DNA from: Dyadobacter diqingensis
GTDB taxonomy: Bacteria > Bacteroidota > Bacteroidia > Cytophagales > Spirosomataceae
Reading direction: 5' to 3'
Length of the DNA stretch: 64,000 nt
NCBI RefSeq assembly: GCF_024220585.1
Contig: NZ_JAMXKF010000001.1
Coordinates: 1,064,033 to 1,128,032 of the forward strand
Numbering within the stretch: position 1 is the stretch's first letter; every line of letters begins with the position of its first letter. Under the pieces are notes generated by a model. It was not told where the DNA came from, searched no databases, and was given only the letters and a program-made list of their open reading frames with translations. Below, piece by piece: positions 8,964 through 17,909 of the stretch. The translations under genes were made by a program, and so were the position numbers.

Positions 8964-9527
8964 TCACTTGGCATCATAAAACTTTAATGGGCCTTTATAA
9001 TAACCTGTCAGCTTTTTGCCGTCCGAGCCTTCTGTACAGTCAAAAGTTAATTCGTAGTTATTACCATCTTTTTTAACATTGACCTTTCCATAAATAATCT
9101 CGTGTACCTCCCCCGCCGATGTTATGTAATCTGCATTGAAAACGACGTATGAAAGTCCAAAGGTTTTTGCCATCAGGGTGGCTGTGTCGTCAAAAATATA
9201 TTCACCCTCACCCAGAGCATTTGAAACCGGGCTGAATATTTCAAAATAAAGAATGTGTCCTTTACCCGATGTGGAATCAATTTTTCCTGCACCCTCATAT
9301 ACCTTAACGCCGGACGAATACAAAAACAAAACCTGCGCATGCCCCTGGTTCTTTTTGGACTGTCCGTAGTCGATCAGCAAACCACTGGCGAGATCGTAGG
9401 TTTTTCCGTCAAACGTCAAAATACTTTTTGGAGTGACTTCGTCGTCCTTTTTACAAGCGGAAAAGACAAAACCAACAAATACCAGAAGACACAAAAATTT
9501 GGAGAAATTTAGCATAGAACGGATCAT
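8964..9527 (-). CDS. Hypothetical lipoprotein
   Basis: Protein of 187 residues with a lipoprotein signal peptide whose lipobox is FSAC, followed by KKDDE, a common Bacteroidota surface-lipoprotein export pattern. The mature part is beta-rich (SILTFDGKTYDL, GEGEYIFDD, GNNYELTFDC, GYYKGPLKFYD) and resembles small lipocalin-like or immunoglobulin-like lipoproteins, but no family is recognised. An alternative start (MLNFSK) at 9515 would keep the lipobox. Its stop abuts the transposase remnant. Confidence 0.7.
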   Translation of the reverse strand: MIRSMLNFSKFLCLLVFVGFVFSACKKDDEVTPKSILTFDGKTYDLASGLLIDYGQSKKNQGHAQVLFLYSSGVKVYEGAGKIDSTSGKGHILYFEIFSPVSNALGEGEYIFDDTATLMAKTFGLSYVVFNADYITSAGEVHEIIYGKVNVKKDGNNYELTFDCTEGSDGKKLTGYYKGPLKFYDAK

Positions 9528-9647
9528 TAGAAATAAAAAGTTGGACTAAACGCGCAAGAAAACTCTATTGAACTTCTTAAAATATTCTGCAACTTTTCTT
9601 CTAATCATCCGGCACACTACCATGAAGAATAAAAGTATTTTTGATAC

Positions 9648-9696
9648 AAAAATAGCATTCCGGTTGTCCAAATTCTTTTACAACCGGAATGCTATT
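9648..9696 (-). terminator. Hairpin terminator after ATP-grasp gene
   Basis: A perfect 17-bp inverted repeat (AATAGCATTCCGGTTGT at 9651-9667, complement at 9680-9696) has a 12-nt loop. Read on the - strand the stem is followed by a short U tract (the A run at 9648-9652). It lies downstream of the - strand gene that ends at 9787. Confidence 0.7.
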
Positions 9697-9786
9697 GAAT
9701 TAGATATGTCGTATTCCGACAGGCCGAAACCAAGATTATTTATCGATGATAAGACTTCCTTAAAGTTAAAATAAAACTATTAATTA

Positions 9787-11001
9787 TCAATGCGTTGGAC
9801 GGTCAGGAGCCGGTGCCGATGCGTGATAATCACTTTGAATAATATCGGCATATTTATCCAAAAGCTCAATAACCTTGTCCTTGGACTTAGAGCGAACGAC
9901 AAGACCTATATGGTGTTCTTCATCCATTCGCCAAACAACCTCAGGATCGCTAAAAACCGAAATATCCGGCCACGGCTGCCTGGTCAGTGAAATGATGATT
10001 CCGGCATATTCCTTACGGCTTGGCGGCAGTTTGAACACTTCGCCTTTCGCCTCAGCGGTTTCCATTTTCGCCCATTCTTTCCACAAATTAATTCCGGAAG
10101 AAGCGTCAACAAGTTCGGATAAATGTGCCCCGCCAACCCGACACGATGTTTCCAGAAAATAATACTTGCCATCATCTTTTGACCGTATCACCTCTGTATG
10201 TGACGCGCTATGCCGCAAGCCAAATGCCTTTAAAACATCAACCGATATCGTTTCCAGTGCATGCGCCTCTGACGAGTCAAAAGGTACAGTCATCGAGCGG
10301 AATATCCCTCCGCCATGGGCCACGTCAAACGGTGGTGCCAGGTATTTGCTGTTCCATGAAAAAATAACCCGCCCGTTCATCGACAAACTATCCACATGAT
10401 AAACATCCCCCGGCTTGAATTGCTCAACCAGGTAAGCATGCCTCTTATCGCCTAGCTCATGTATTGTTTCCCACAACTCTCCCCGGTTATATAATTTTTT
10501 GATACCCGTTGCCGAGGCCTCCGAACGTGGTTTAATCATCCACGGTCCCGGATGACTGTCGAGAAATTTATTAATTACATCATCATTAAACAAACCACAA
10601 AAACCCGGAACCAATATCCCCGATTCAGATGCTTTGGTACGCATGGCCAGTTTATCCCGGAAATATTTCCCGGTCGTTTGTCCCATGCCGGGTATCCTGA
10701 AATACTCACGGATCAGGGCCGCTTTTTCAACGTCAAAATCATCGAGCGCAACAACACGGTCGATCATGCGGCTGCGCATAATATACGCAAGCCCCGTAAT
10801 GACTTCGTCCATGTTGTAGGTCTTATCCTCTTCTTCCTCTATGTAAAAAAACTCATCGACCGATTCCCGCGCCCACGGTTTCTGATCCAGTTTTTTAGCT
10901 GTTAATAAATACACGATATTCCCCGCATCTTTGCAGGCTTTCAGAAAATCATTCCCTTTAAAATAGGTCGAAATACATAGAAAAGTTAAAGGACGCGCCA
11001 T
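9787..11001 (-). CDS. ATP-grasp domain protein
   Basis: Protein of about 404 residues. It has the ATP-grasp layout: an N-terminal pre-ATP domain (PLTFLCISTYFKGNDF), PWMIKPRSEASATGIKK as the nucleotide-binding lysine and flexible loop, YLVEQFKPGDVYHVDS as the adenine-contact strand, and YYFLETSCRVGGAH as the Mg-binding Glu-x-x-x-Arg segment. Such enzymes ligate a carboxylate to an amine or thiol through an acyl phosphate, in the cytoplasm. The substrate is unknown and no partner biosynthetic gene is adjacent. The ATG at 11001 is preferred over a TTG at 11007. Confidence 0.8.
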   Translation of the reverse strand: MARPLTFLCISTYFKGNDFLKACKDAGNIVYLLTAKKLDQKPWARESVDEFFYIEEEEDKTYNMDEVITGLAYIMRSRMIDRVVALDDFDVEKAALIREYFRIPGMGQTTGKYFRDKLAMRTKASESGILVPGFCGLFNDDVINKFLDSHPGPWMIKPRSEASATGIKKLYNRGELWETIHELGDKRHAYLVEQFKPGDVYHVDSLSMNGRVIFSWNSKYLAPPFDVAHGGGIFRSMTVPFDSSEAHALETISVDVLKAFGLRHSASHTEVIRSKDDGKYYFLETSCRVGGAHLSELVDASSGINLWKEWAKMETAEAKGEVFKLPPSRKEYAGIIISLTRQPWPDISVFSDPEVVWRMDEEHHIGLVVRSKSKDKVIELLDKYADIIQSDYHASAPAPDRPTH

Positions 11002-11207
11002 AAACAACCGGTTGTAGTGATAGTATGCATATCAAAGCTTTCCTGTTTGGCGAGAGGTCGCCGGAAAACTTCCTTTTCCCAAATCTAACAAAAACAAGCT
11101 ATTTATCAAGTAAAGCCGAAGTTAAATTTCTATGATATGAGAAATTTAAAACAACAGCCAAACCTGCCTGTACAAAAGAAAAAAACCGTGCTGAAAGATA
11201 TCCTGTT

Positions 11208-12602
11208 CTATTTCAATGATGTCAGATAAGTCCTCAGCAAACGAATTCCATAAGCCGTTCCTGCCCGGCCCGGTGCAAAATCATTATCCCCGAAAGCCAT
11301 CCCGGCAATATCAAGATGTGCCCATTCCGGGTGTTCGTCGGTGAATACTTCCAGGAATTTAGCGGCAACAATGGCGCCTGCCAACGGCTTTCCGTGGTAG
11401 TTTTTAAGGTCCGCAATATCAGACGATATCTCCTCCTTGTATTCATCCCAGACCGGTAAACGCCATAACCGCTCCCCTGTTTCCTCTCCGGCTTTGGTCA
11501 GTTCACTTGCCAGATTATCGCTGACGGTAAACAGCCCTGCTGCTTCGTAACCCAAGGTTTGAATGACACTTCCGGTTAATGTGGCAAGGTCAATGACAAC
11601 GTCCGGTTTATATTCTCTGACTGCATAACTCAGCCCATCCGCCAATATCAGCCTTCCTTCCGCATCCGTATCAATCACTTCAATGGTCTTTCCGGCATAA
11701 GAGCGAATCACGTCACCCGGTTTCATGGATGAACCATCGACACAGTTTTCCGTGGAAGGGACAATACCGATAATCTTCACCGGAAGTTTTAGCTGGGCAG
11801 CCAGTTCAACGATTCCCAAAACGGCAGCAGCGCCCCCCATATCACTCTTCATCAGGTGCATATTGGCAGAAGGTTTTATCGAAATCCCTCCCGTATCAAA
11901 CGTGACCCCCTTTCCAACCAGCGCGATCGTTTTGTTATAATACTCCGGTTCGTATTCTGAAATAATCATTACCGGCGGCGCATCACTTCCCTTGCTGACC
12001 GAAAGCAACGCATACATGTGAAGCTCATGTAATTTGTTTTTATCAAAAACAGTGACTTTATACTGATTGTTTTTCCCTGATTCGACAGCCCATTCTGCCA
12101 GTTTTTCAGGTGTTTTATAATTCCCCGGCGCGTTCATCAAATCCATGATCCGGATTTGTACCAATGCAGTTTTATGCGCAAGGTTTATGGCATTTTCGTT
12201 TTCCTCAGTCAGTGCATCGGTCAGGATAAACAACTTGCCCGTCGCGCCGAAAAACGGGCTAAAAATCTTCGGTTCAGTTTTGTACAATTGCAGATTATAT
12301 CCGCCCAGAATGATGCCATTCACAGCCACTTCGATCCATTCTGCTGATTTGCCTTTCGCATCCAGGACAATCTGGTCGGGCCAGCGATCCTTTCTTTTGA
12401 AAAACAAAAAGCGCAGCGCTTTGAGAACAGCAGCCAACTTTGGAGACTTTCCCAACCCTAACCAGATTTCGTTTTCGGAAGGCCACCATAACTCACCTTT
12501 CTCAGCTTTAAAATTTTGCTGATTCCCGGGTTCAGTACCCGATTCAAAAGTACGAAGTAGAAGTATATTTTCCGGTGCTTCTATGGTCTGGACGAAATGC
12601 AT
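11208..12602 (-). CDS. pepA: Leucyl aminopeptidase, M17 family
   Basis: Protein of 464 residues with the M17 catalytic core in its C-terminal half. GKGVTFDTGGISIKP carries the metal-binding Lys and Asp, MKSDMGGAAA carries a further Asp, and DTDAEGRLILADG is the family signature (usually NTDAEGRL). The N-terminal half is the less conserved macro-like domain. It removes N-terminal amino acids from peptides in the cytoplasm using two metal ions. A TAnnTTTG box (TAGCTTTG) lies on the - strand at 12630-12637. Confidence 0.93.
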   Translation of the reverse strand: MHFVQTIEAPENILLLRTFESGTEPGNQQNFKAEKGELWWPSENEIWLGLGKSPKLAAVLKALRFLFFKRKDRWPDQIVLDAKGKSAEWIEVAVNGIILGGYNLQLYKTEPKIFSPFFGATGKLFILTDALTEENENAINLAHKTALVQIRIMDLMNAPGNYKTPEKLAEWAVESGKNNQYKVTVFDKNKLHELHMYALLSVSKGSDAPPVMIISEYEPEYYNKTIALVGKGVTFDTGGISIKPSANMHLMKSDMGGAAAVLGIVELAAQLKLPVKIIGIVPSTENCVDGSSMKPGDVIRSYAGKTIEVIDTDAEGRLILADGLSYAVREYKPDVVIDLATLTGSVIQTLGYEAAGLFTVSDNLASELTKAGEETGERLWRLPVWDEYKEEISSDIADLKNYHGKPLAGAIVAAKFLEVFTDEHPEWAHLDIAGMAFGDNDFAPGRAGTAYGIRLLRTYLTSLK

Positions 12603-12629
12603 AAGGTTTCACGAATAAAATGATATCTT

Positions 12630-12637
12630 CAAAGCTA
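12630..12637 (-). promoter_or_regulatory. Candidate -7 promoter box for pepA
   Basis: TAGCTTTG on the - strand matches the Bacteroidota -7 consensus TAnnTTTG and lies 28 bp before the pepA start codon. No convincing -33 TTTG is visible, so this is a weak call. Confidence 0.4.
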
Positions 12638-12725
12638 AGCATAGTAACGCTTTATTTAAATTTTATCCATGAATATTATCACAGAAAGCAGGTGAGTACG
12701 GGAATGTCGAAAAACTTTAAAATAT

Positions 12726-12733
12726 TATATTTG
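12726..12733 (+). promoter_or_regulatory. Candidate -7 promoter box for GH105/CE12 pair
   Basis: TATATTTG matches the Bacteroidota -7 consensus TAnnTTTG, 44 bp before the GH105 start codon at 12778. The -33 region is not well conserved. Confidence 0.42.
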
Positions 12734-12777
12734 TATACCATGTTAATCCAATTTTAACCAGCTATCTCAGGCAGCTC

Positions 12778-14169
12778 ATGTACGCAAAACATCTATCAAA
12801 ACAACTTATATTTCAGGGTGTTATCTTTTCCGGACTGGTTTTAGGGCAAACACAAAATGTCATTGCCCAGCGTAATGAAACCAAGGCGAACGACTCCAAT
12901 ACGCCGCTCCACTTGTTGCAGCCGGATTATCCGGTACCCTACGGCATCGTAAAAAAAGAGAATATTGTTAATGATTTAAATCGTATCCATGCGTATTTAA
13001 ATAATGTTACGCCGACTGCATTTGTAGATAGCAAAACTGGCAAACCGGTGACGGATCTGACCAAAATTGATCAGAACACGGCTTTACAAAAAGGTGATTA
13101 CCGGATCGTGAGTTATGAGTGGGGCGTGACATATTCGTCGATGCTGCTTGCAAGCCAGGTGACAGGCGACCCCAAGTTTAAGGAATATGCCGATAAACGA
13201 CTGCAATTCATTGCTGAGTCTGTTCCTTATTTCAAAAAAACCAGTGCAGAACATGCCGACTGGGGCACAGCCGGTCCTTTACGTGGGTTGGTGGATCCGC
13301 ACGCGCTGGACGACTGCGGTGCGATGTGTGCCGCGATGATCAAGGCTACGAGAGCCGGAACAAAAGGAAATTTCCGTCCATTGATCGACAGCCATATCGA
13401 TTATATTTTAAACAAAGAGCATAAATTAAAAGATGGCTCGCTTGCCAGAAACAGACCTCAGCCTAACACAATCTGGCTCGACGATTTGTTTATGGGTGTT
13501 CCCGCGCTGGCACAAATGGGGAAACTTACCGGCGACAAAAAATATTATGATGAAGCCGTAAAGCAAGTTTTACAGATTTCCGGCCGAATGTTTAACAAAA
13601 ATAAAGGGGTATACATGCACGGCTGGGTGGAAGGAATGACAGATCATCCTGAATTTCACTGGGCGCGTGCCAATGGATGGGCAATTTTGACGAAAGTGGA
13701 ATTGCTGGATGTACTTCCTGTGAACCATCCCGGAAGACCAAAAATTCTTGAACTTCTAAAAGCGCATGTTCGAGGACTGGCCTCTTATCAGTCGGGATCC
13801 GGCTTTTGGCACCAGTTGCTTGACCGCAACGACTCTTATCTTGAAACATCTGCCACGGCAATTTATGCCTATTCCATTGCCAAAGCGATCAATAATGGCT
13901 GGATCGACGGGCTTAGCTATGCACCCATGACGCTGCTTGCATGGAATGCGGTTTCTACAAAAATTAATAAAGAAGGACAAGTTGAAGGCACTTGCGTAGG
14001 GACCGGAATGGGCTTTGATCCTGCATTTTATTACCACCGTCCGATCAGCCCTTTTGCCGCGCATGGTTATGGGCCGGTGATTATGGCGGGGGCAGAAGTG
14101 ATTAATTTACTGAATAACAAGTCGTTCGAAATCAATGACAGCTCCGTACAGCTATTGCAAAAAAAGTAA
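12778..14169 (+). CDS. GH105 unsaturated rhamnogalacturonyl hydrolase
   Basis: Secreted protein of 463 residues with a signal peptide ending near NVIAQ. The six-hairpin GH88/GH105 fold is shown by NTIWLDDLFMGVPALA with the catalytic Asp, FHWARANGWAILTK, YLETSATAIYAYSIAKA and AAHGYGPVIMAGAE. It removes the terminal 4,5-unsaturated galacturonate from rhamnogalacturonan or pectin lyase products. Its 3' end overlaps the next gene by 35 bp, so the two are translated as a pair with a CE12 esterase. It is only distantly similar to the fused GH105 gene at 3300. Confidence 0.9.
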   Translation: MYAKHLSKQLIFQGVIFSGLVLGQTQNVIAQRNETKANDSNTPLHLLQPDYPVPYGIVKKENIVNDLNRIHAYLNNVTPTAFVDSKTGKPVTDLTKIDQNTALQKGDYRIVSYEWGVTYSSMLLASQVTGDPKFKEYADKRLQFIAESVPYFKKTSAEHADWGTAGPLRGLVDPHALDDCGAMCAAMIKATRAGTKGNFRPLIDSHIDYILNKEHKLKDGSLARNRPQPNTIWLDDLFMGVPALAQMGKLTGDKKYYDEAVKQVLQISGRMFNKNKGVYMHGWVEGMTDHPEFHWARANGWAILTKVELLDVLPVNHPGRPKILELLKAHVRGLASYQSGSGFWHQLLDRNDSYLETSATAIYAYSIAKAINNGWIDGLSYAPMTLLAWNAVSTKINKEGQVEGTCVGTGMGFDPAFYYHRPISPFAAHGYGPVIMAGAEVINLLNNKSFEINDSSVQLLQKK

Positions 14170-15472
14170 TTTTCTGTTTCTGGTTTTTCTGCTGGGATTC
14201 AGCCGCTTTGTATGCGGACAAAACTTAAAGTTTGATTTCGGATCCGGACAGGTTGCCAAAGGATATGTTAAGGTCAGTCCTGAAAATATTTACTCGAACG
14301 AAAAAGGATATGGTTTTCTGTCGCGAACAGGCCTGAAAGCGGTCGACAGAAAGACTAAAAACCGGTTGCAGTCTGACTACATTTCATCTGATTCATCGTT
14401 CTTTTTCTCTGTAAAATTGCCGGAAGGAAATTATGATGTGAAACTGATATTGGGAGACGAAGAAGGTACCTCGTCAACAACCGTAAAAGTGGAATGCAGA
14501 CGGTTGATGCTGGAAAATATCGGGACTAAGGCAGCCGAATTCGTATCGCCCATTTTTACGGTGAATCTGCGTTCGCCTCAGATCAATGCCAGCGAAAAAA
14601 TCGCCATCAAACCACGTGAAGCAGATTACCTGCATTGGGACGATCAGCTCACTTTTGAGTTTTGCGGAAAAGAACCAAAAATCTGCGGGTTGGAGATTAC
14701 GAAAAACGAGAAGGCAAAAACGATTTTTTTAGCAGGAAATTCCACCGTTGTGGATCAGGCTTATGAACCCTATTCTGCCTGGGGAAATATAATCCCGAGA
14801 TTTTTCAAACCCGGCGCCATTGTGGTGGCCAATTATGCAGAATCCGGTGAGTCTCTGAAAAGTTTTATAGCGGAAAAACGTCTGGATAAAATCTTGTCGC
14901 AGATGAAAGCAGGCGATTATCTGTTTATCGAATTTGCCCACAACGACCAGAAACAAAAAGATTTGCTGCCATTTGTTGGTTACAAAGCACTGCTTGAAAA
15001 ATTCATTACCGAAACCCGCAAGAAAAAAGGGATTCCGGTTCTCGTATCAAGCATGCACCGCAGAAATTTTGATTCAACAGGACATATTGTGAACACATTG
15101 GGCGATTTCCCCGAAGCTGCCAGACAGACTGCTGCTGAACAAAAAGCGCCCCTGATTGACCTTAACGCGATGAGCAAAATTCTTTGGGAAACACTAGGAC
15201 CGGAAGAATCCAAAAAAGCCTTTGTTCACTATCCGGCAAACAGTTTTCCAGGGAGGGACAAGGCAATAAAGGATGATACGCATTTCAGCAATTACGGTGC
15301 TTATCAGCTTGCAAAATGTATCATGGAAGGAATAAAAAAAGCAGAACCGGAACTGACGAAATACCTGCTGGATGAGTTATCGGCTTATGATCCCGCTCGC
15401 CCCGATCCGGTAAAGGAATTCTATTTCCCAACAAGCCCATTGGTAACTGCTGTAAAACCTGACGGGAATTAA
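14135..15472 (+). CDS. CE12 rhamnogalacturonan acetylesterase with N-terminal galactose-binding-like domain
   Basis: Protein of 445 residues. A signal peptide (FLFLVFLLGFSRFVCGQ) is followed by a beta-sandwich domain at about residues 30-185 (LKFDFGSG, GYVKVSPENIY, GYGFLSR). This resembles the galactose-binding-like domain attached to agarase/YxiM esterases. The SGNH domain follows at about 193-430: LAGNSTVVDQ carries the nucleophile Ser, FAHNDQK follows, and DDTHFSNYGAY carries the Asp-His pair. The first block reads GNST where GDST is usual. The start ATG lies inside the preceding GH105 gene, and no later start in the frame keeps the signal peptide, so translational coupling is likely. Role: deacetylation of rhamnogalacturonan I. 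Confidence 0.87.
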   Translation: MTAPYSYCKKSNFLFLVFLLGFSRFVCGQNLKFDFGSGQVAKGYVKVSPENIYSNEKGYGFLSRTGLKAVDRKTKNRLQSDYISSDSSFFFSVKLPEGNYDVKLILGDEEGTSSTTVKVECRRLMLENIGTKAAEFVSPIFTVNLRSPQINASEKIAIKPREADYLHWDDQLTFEFCGKEPKICGLEITKNEKAKTIFLAGNSTVVDQAYEPYSAWGNIIPRFFKPGAIVVANYAESGESLKSFIAEKRLDKILSQMKAGDYLFIEFAHNDQKQKDLLPFVGYKALLEKFITETRKKKGIPVLVSSMHRRNFDSTGHIVNTLGDFPEAARQTAAEQKAPLIDLNAMSKILWETLGPEESKKAFVHYPANSFPGRDKAIKDDTHFSNYGAYQLAKCIMEGIKKAEPELTKYLLDELSAYDPARPDPVKEFYFPTSPLVTAVKPDGN

Positions 15473-15503
15473 GATTTGCTTAGCTGATTTCCTCTGCTAA
15501 AAC

Positions 15504-15540
15504 AAAGAAGTCAAGTTTTGAAAACTTGACTTCTTTAATA
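15504..15540 (+). terminator. Hairpin terminator after CE12 gene
   Basis: A perfect 16-bp palindrome, AAAGAAGTCAAGTTTT (15504-15519), has its complement at 15521-15536 and is followed by AATA. The T-rich 3' arm serves the + strand gene ending at 15472. The convergent M28 gene ends at 15591, so it may work both ways. Confidence 0.72.
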
Positions 15541-15590
15541 CAAAAGCGCACAAAAACGTAACGTATATCTCAAAAACGAAACATTAATAA

Positions 15591-17141
15591 TTAATCAAGT
15601 CCGCCTTTGCGCGTCGGTTGCCTCACCGCTGGCCAAAGCCCCGGTTCTCCCTTTGCATTTGCAGGAAGCACGCTTTTTTCACGGGATGTTCTGGCAGGAT
15701 CTTCACTCGCCTGATAAGCCATAATAGCGGCTAAAATGGCATTGCTGCGTACATCATCAAAAACAATTTTATCGTAGGTATCGCGGTTCGTATGCCAGGT
15801 ATAAGTTCCATAAGACCAGTTTAATGAGCTCAACGAAAATGCAGGCGCGCCGGCTGCTACAAATGAAGCAAAGTCAGAACCTCCTGCTCCCGGCGCACCC
15901 GGAAATTTGGTTTCAATGGGTGCCTTAATCGCGTCCGGCACTTTCGATAGCCAACGTCCCAAATAGTCATAGGCATACAAAAAGCCCTGACCCGACAAGT
16001 TTATTACCCGTCCCGTTCCATTATCCTGATTAAAAACCGCCTGAATATTTTTCACAATTTCCGGGTGATCCTCAACAAAGGCACGTGAGCCATTCAAGCC
16101 CTGCTCCTCGCTGCCCCAGTGCCCTACCAGAATTGTCCGCTTCGGATTTGGATAAACTTTTTTCAGGATACGCATGGCTTCCATCATCGTCAAAGTGCCG
16201 GTGCCGTTATCTGTGGCCCCAGTACCGCCGTCCCATGAGTCAAAATGGGCCGAAAGAATGACATATTCATCCGGTTTCTCTGTCCCTTTTATTTCTGCAA
16301 TGGTGTTGAAAGTTGGCACGACGCCATTCTCCTTCGAATCTGCTCTAACACTTATTTTAGGTGTATGCCCCGATTCTGCCAGACGATACAGCAAGCCGTA
16401 ATCTTCCAAAGCAATATCAACGGCTGGCACCTTTTTCGTAACCGCACCAAAAATTTTATTTGCTCCAAATCCTTTTGACCAGTAAGAAGCCACAATACCG
16501 ACCGCTCCCGCTTTTTCCAAAGCCAGGGGCAATGTCCGCGCTGAATAACCCGTTTTGGCAATTCGTTTCGCCCATGCCTCCGTCTGGATATCACGGCCTT
16601 TCTTCATCTTTTCAAACGATTCCTTCGTGCCAAATTCCTGCCAGTTGTAATCCGGGCGGCCTGTTGGCTGCAACATGCTGATCATCACAAACTTTCCTTT
16701 TACCGAAGGAAGCCATTTAGCAAACGCCAGCGAATCCGCCAGATCGGGCACAATCACCACGTCGGCCGTGACCGTTTTGCCTCCTGTCGACGGGCTCCAT
16801 GCAAGCTGCATACCCTCCAGTGATTTCACCCGCGGCGACACCATATCAATATGCGACGCACCTCGCTCCCAGCCACGCCATTCGCCCCATTTTTCATTTT
16901 TGGCAGAAATATTCCATTCTTTATATTTGGCAACTGCCCACTCATTGGCCTGCACCATTTGCGGCGACCCGACAAGTCTTGGGCCAATCACATCCATTAA
17001 TTCATGCGCCAGTTTTTCGAGCTGCGAATTTTCATTGGCTTCCTTAACGATGCCTTCCACAACAGGATCTTTTGTCTGCGCCTGGGTTAAAACTGAGGTT
17101 GCCATGAGCAGCCCAAGCGAGAGCCCGGATAGTTTCTTCAT
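15591..17141 (-). CDS. Secreted M28 family metallopeptidase
   Basis: Protein of 516 residues with a signal peptide ending TQAQ. The M28 zinc aminopeptidase core has metal ligands in SAHFDSWDGG and ATDNGTG, the catalytic and metal Glu pair in WGSEEQGLNGS, an Asp in FNQDNGTG and a late His in TWHTNRDTYD. A protease-associated-like insert sits before the core (about residues 120-270, KAGAVGIVASYW). The expected role is periplasmic or extracellular removal of N-terminal residues from peptides. It converges with the CE12 gene and diverges from the Crp/Fnr gene. Confidence 0.9.
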   Translation of the reverse strand: MKKLSGLSLGLLMATSVLTQAQTKDPVVEGIVKEANENSQLEKLAHELMDVIGPRLVGSPQMVQANEWAVAKYKEWNISAKNEKWGEWRGWERGASHIDMVSPRVKSLEGMQLAWSPSTGGKTVTADVVIVPDLADSLAFAKWLPSVKGKFVMISMLQPTGRPDYNWQEFGTKESFEKMKKGRDIQTEAWAKRIAKTGYSARTLPLALEKAGAVGIVASYWSKGFGANKIFGAVTKKVPAVDIALEDYGLLYRLAESGHTPKISVRADSKENGVVPTFNTIAEIKGTEKPDEYVILSAHFDSWDGGTGATDNGTGTLTMMEAMRILKKVYPNPKRTILVGHWGSEEQGLNGSRAFVEDHPEIVKNIQAVFNQDNGTGRVINLSGQGFLYAYDYLGRWLSKVPDAIKAPIETKFPGAPGAGGSDFASFVAAGAPAFSLSSLNWSYGTYTWHTNRDTYDKIVFDDVRSNAILAAIMAYQASEDPARTSREKSVLPANAKGEPGLWPAVRQPTRKGGLD

Positions 17142-17251
17142 AGATTTTAAAACTTAGGTTTTGGATTTCGGTTTTCCTAAATTAGGAATATTGAATGATC
17201 CGCCAACCCATTCCCGGATTATTCCTGATTTGTCCAAGAAAAACCTTATCC

Positions 17252-17845
17252 ATGCCACAGAAAAGTACGAAAGCACATGCCAAAATAGTAAATCTGATCA
17301 GCTCGGTTATCTCTCTGAAAGATGAGGATATCGACCTGATTGTTCAGGCTTTCGAACCTTTTTATGGCAAAAAAACGGAAATTCTGGAATCGGAGGGAAA
17401 ACCTGCGCACTACCTCTATTTTATAAACGAAGGCTTTTTAAGGCTGTTTTACTTTGAAGATGGGACCGAAATAACCACACACATCAATTGTCCGCCTGGT
17501 TTTATAACGTCCTTCAACAGTTTTAATGACGAAACCGCGTCTGCCACGAATTTGCAGTGTATAACTGATTGTTCCCTTTTAAGAATCGATAAGAAAAACC
17601 TGGACAACCTTTGTCAGCAGGAATTGAAATGGATGGAATTTGCGCGGGTCATCACCGAAAAATCATTGCATTATAACGAACAAAGGACAAAAGATATGTT
17701 GGTGCTGAGCGCAGAACAGCGTTATCAAAAACTGATTTCCCGGCAGCCCGACATCATCCAAAATGTACCTCTCCAATACATCGCTTCTTTTATCGGCATT
17801 AAACCGGAGTCATTAAGCCGCATTCGCAGACAGATCATTTCCTAA
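17252..17845 (+). CDS. Crp/Fnr family transcriptional regulator
   Basis: Protein of about 197 residues with a cyclic-nucleotide-binding-type beta-roll (YLYFINEGFLRLFYFEDGTEITTHI) and a C-terminal helix-turn-helix (LQYIASFIGIKPESLSRIRRQ). This short form, with the HTH at the extreme end, is common in Bacteroidota. The ATG at 17252 gives the usual length; the upstream in-frame ATG at 17195 would add 19 atypical residues. The SDR gene starts 64 bp downstream, so it may be a target or be cotranscribed. The ligand is unknown. Confidence 0.82.
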   Translation: MPQKSTKAHAKIVNLISSVISLKDEDIDLIVQAFEPFYGKKTEILESEGKPAHYLYFINEGFLRLFYFEDGTEITTHINCPPGFITSFNSFNDETASATNLQCITDCSLLRIDKKNLDNLCQQELKWMEFARVITEKSLHYNEQRTKDMLVLSAEQRYQKLISRQPDIIQNVPLQYIASFIGIKPESLSRIRRQIIS

Positions 17846-17909
17846 CATTTGTCAAGAAGCGCAGGAAAATTACATGCGAGATTTGTGCCATCACAATGAT
17901 CGCAACACA

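Noticed and set aside
9568-9774. Possible 68-residue + strand gene
   Set aside because: It runs through the perfect 17-bp hairpin terminator of the opposite-strand gene and looks like no protein family.
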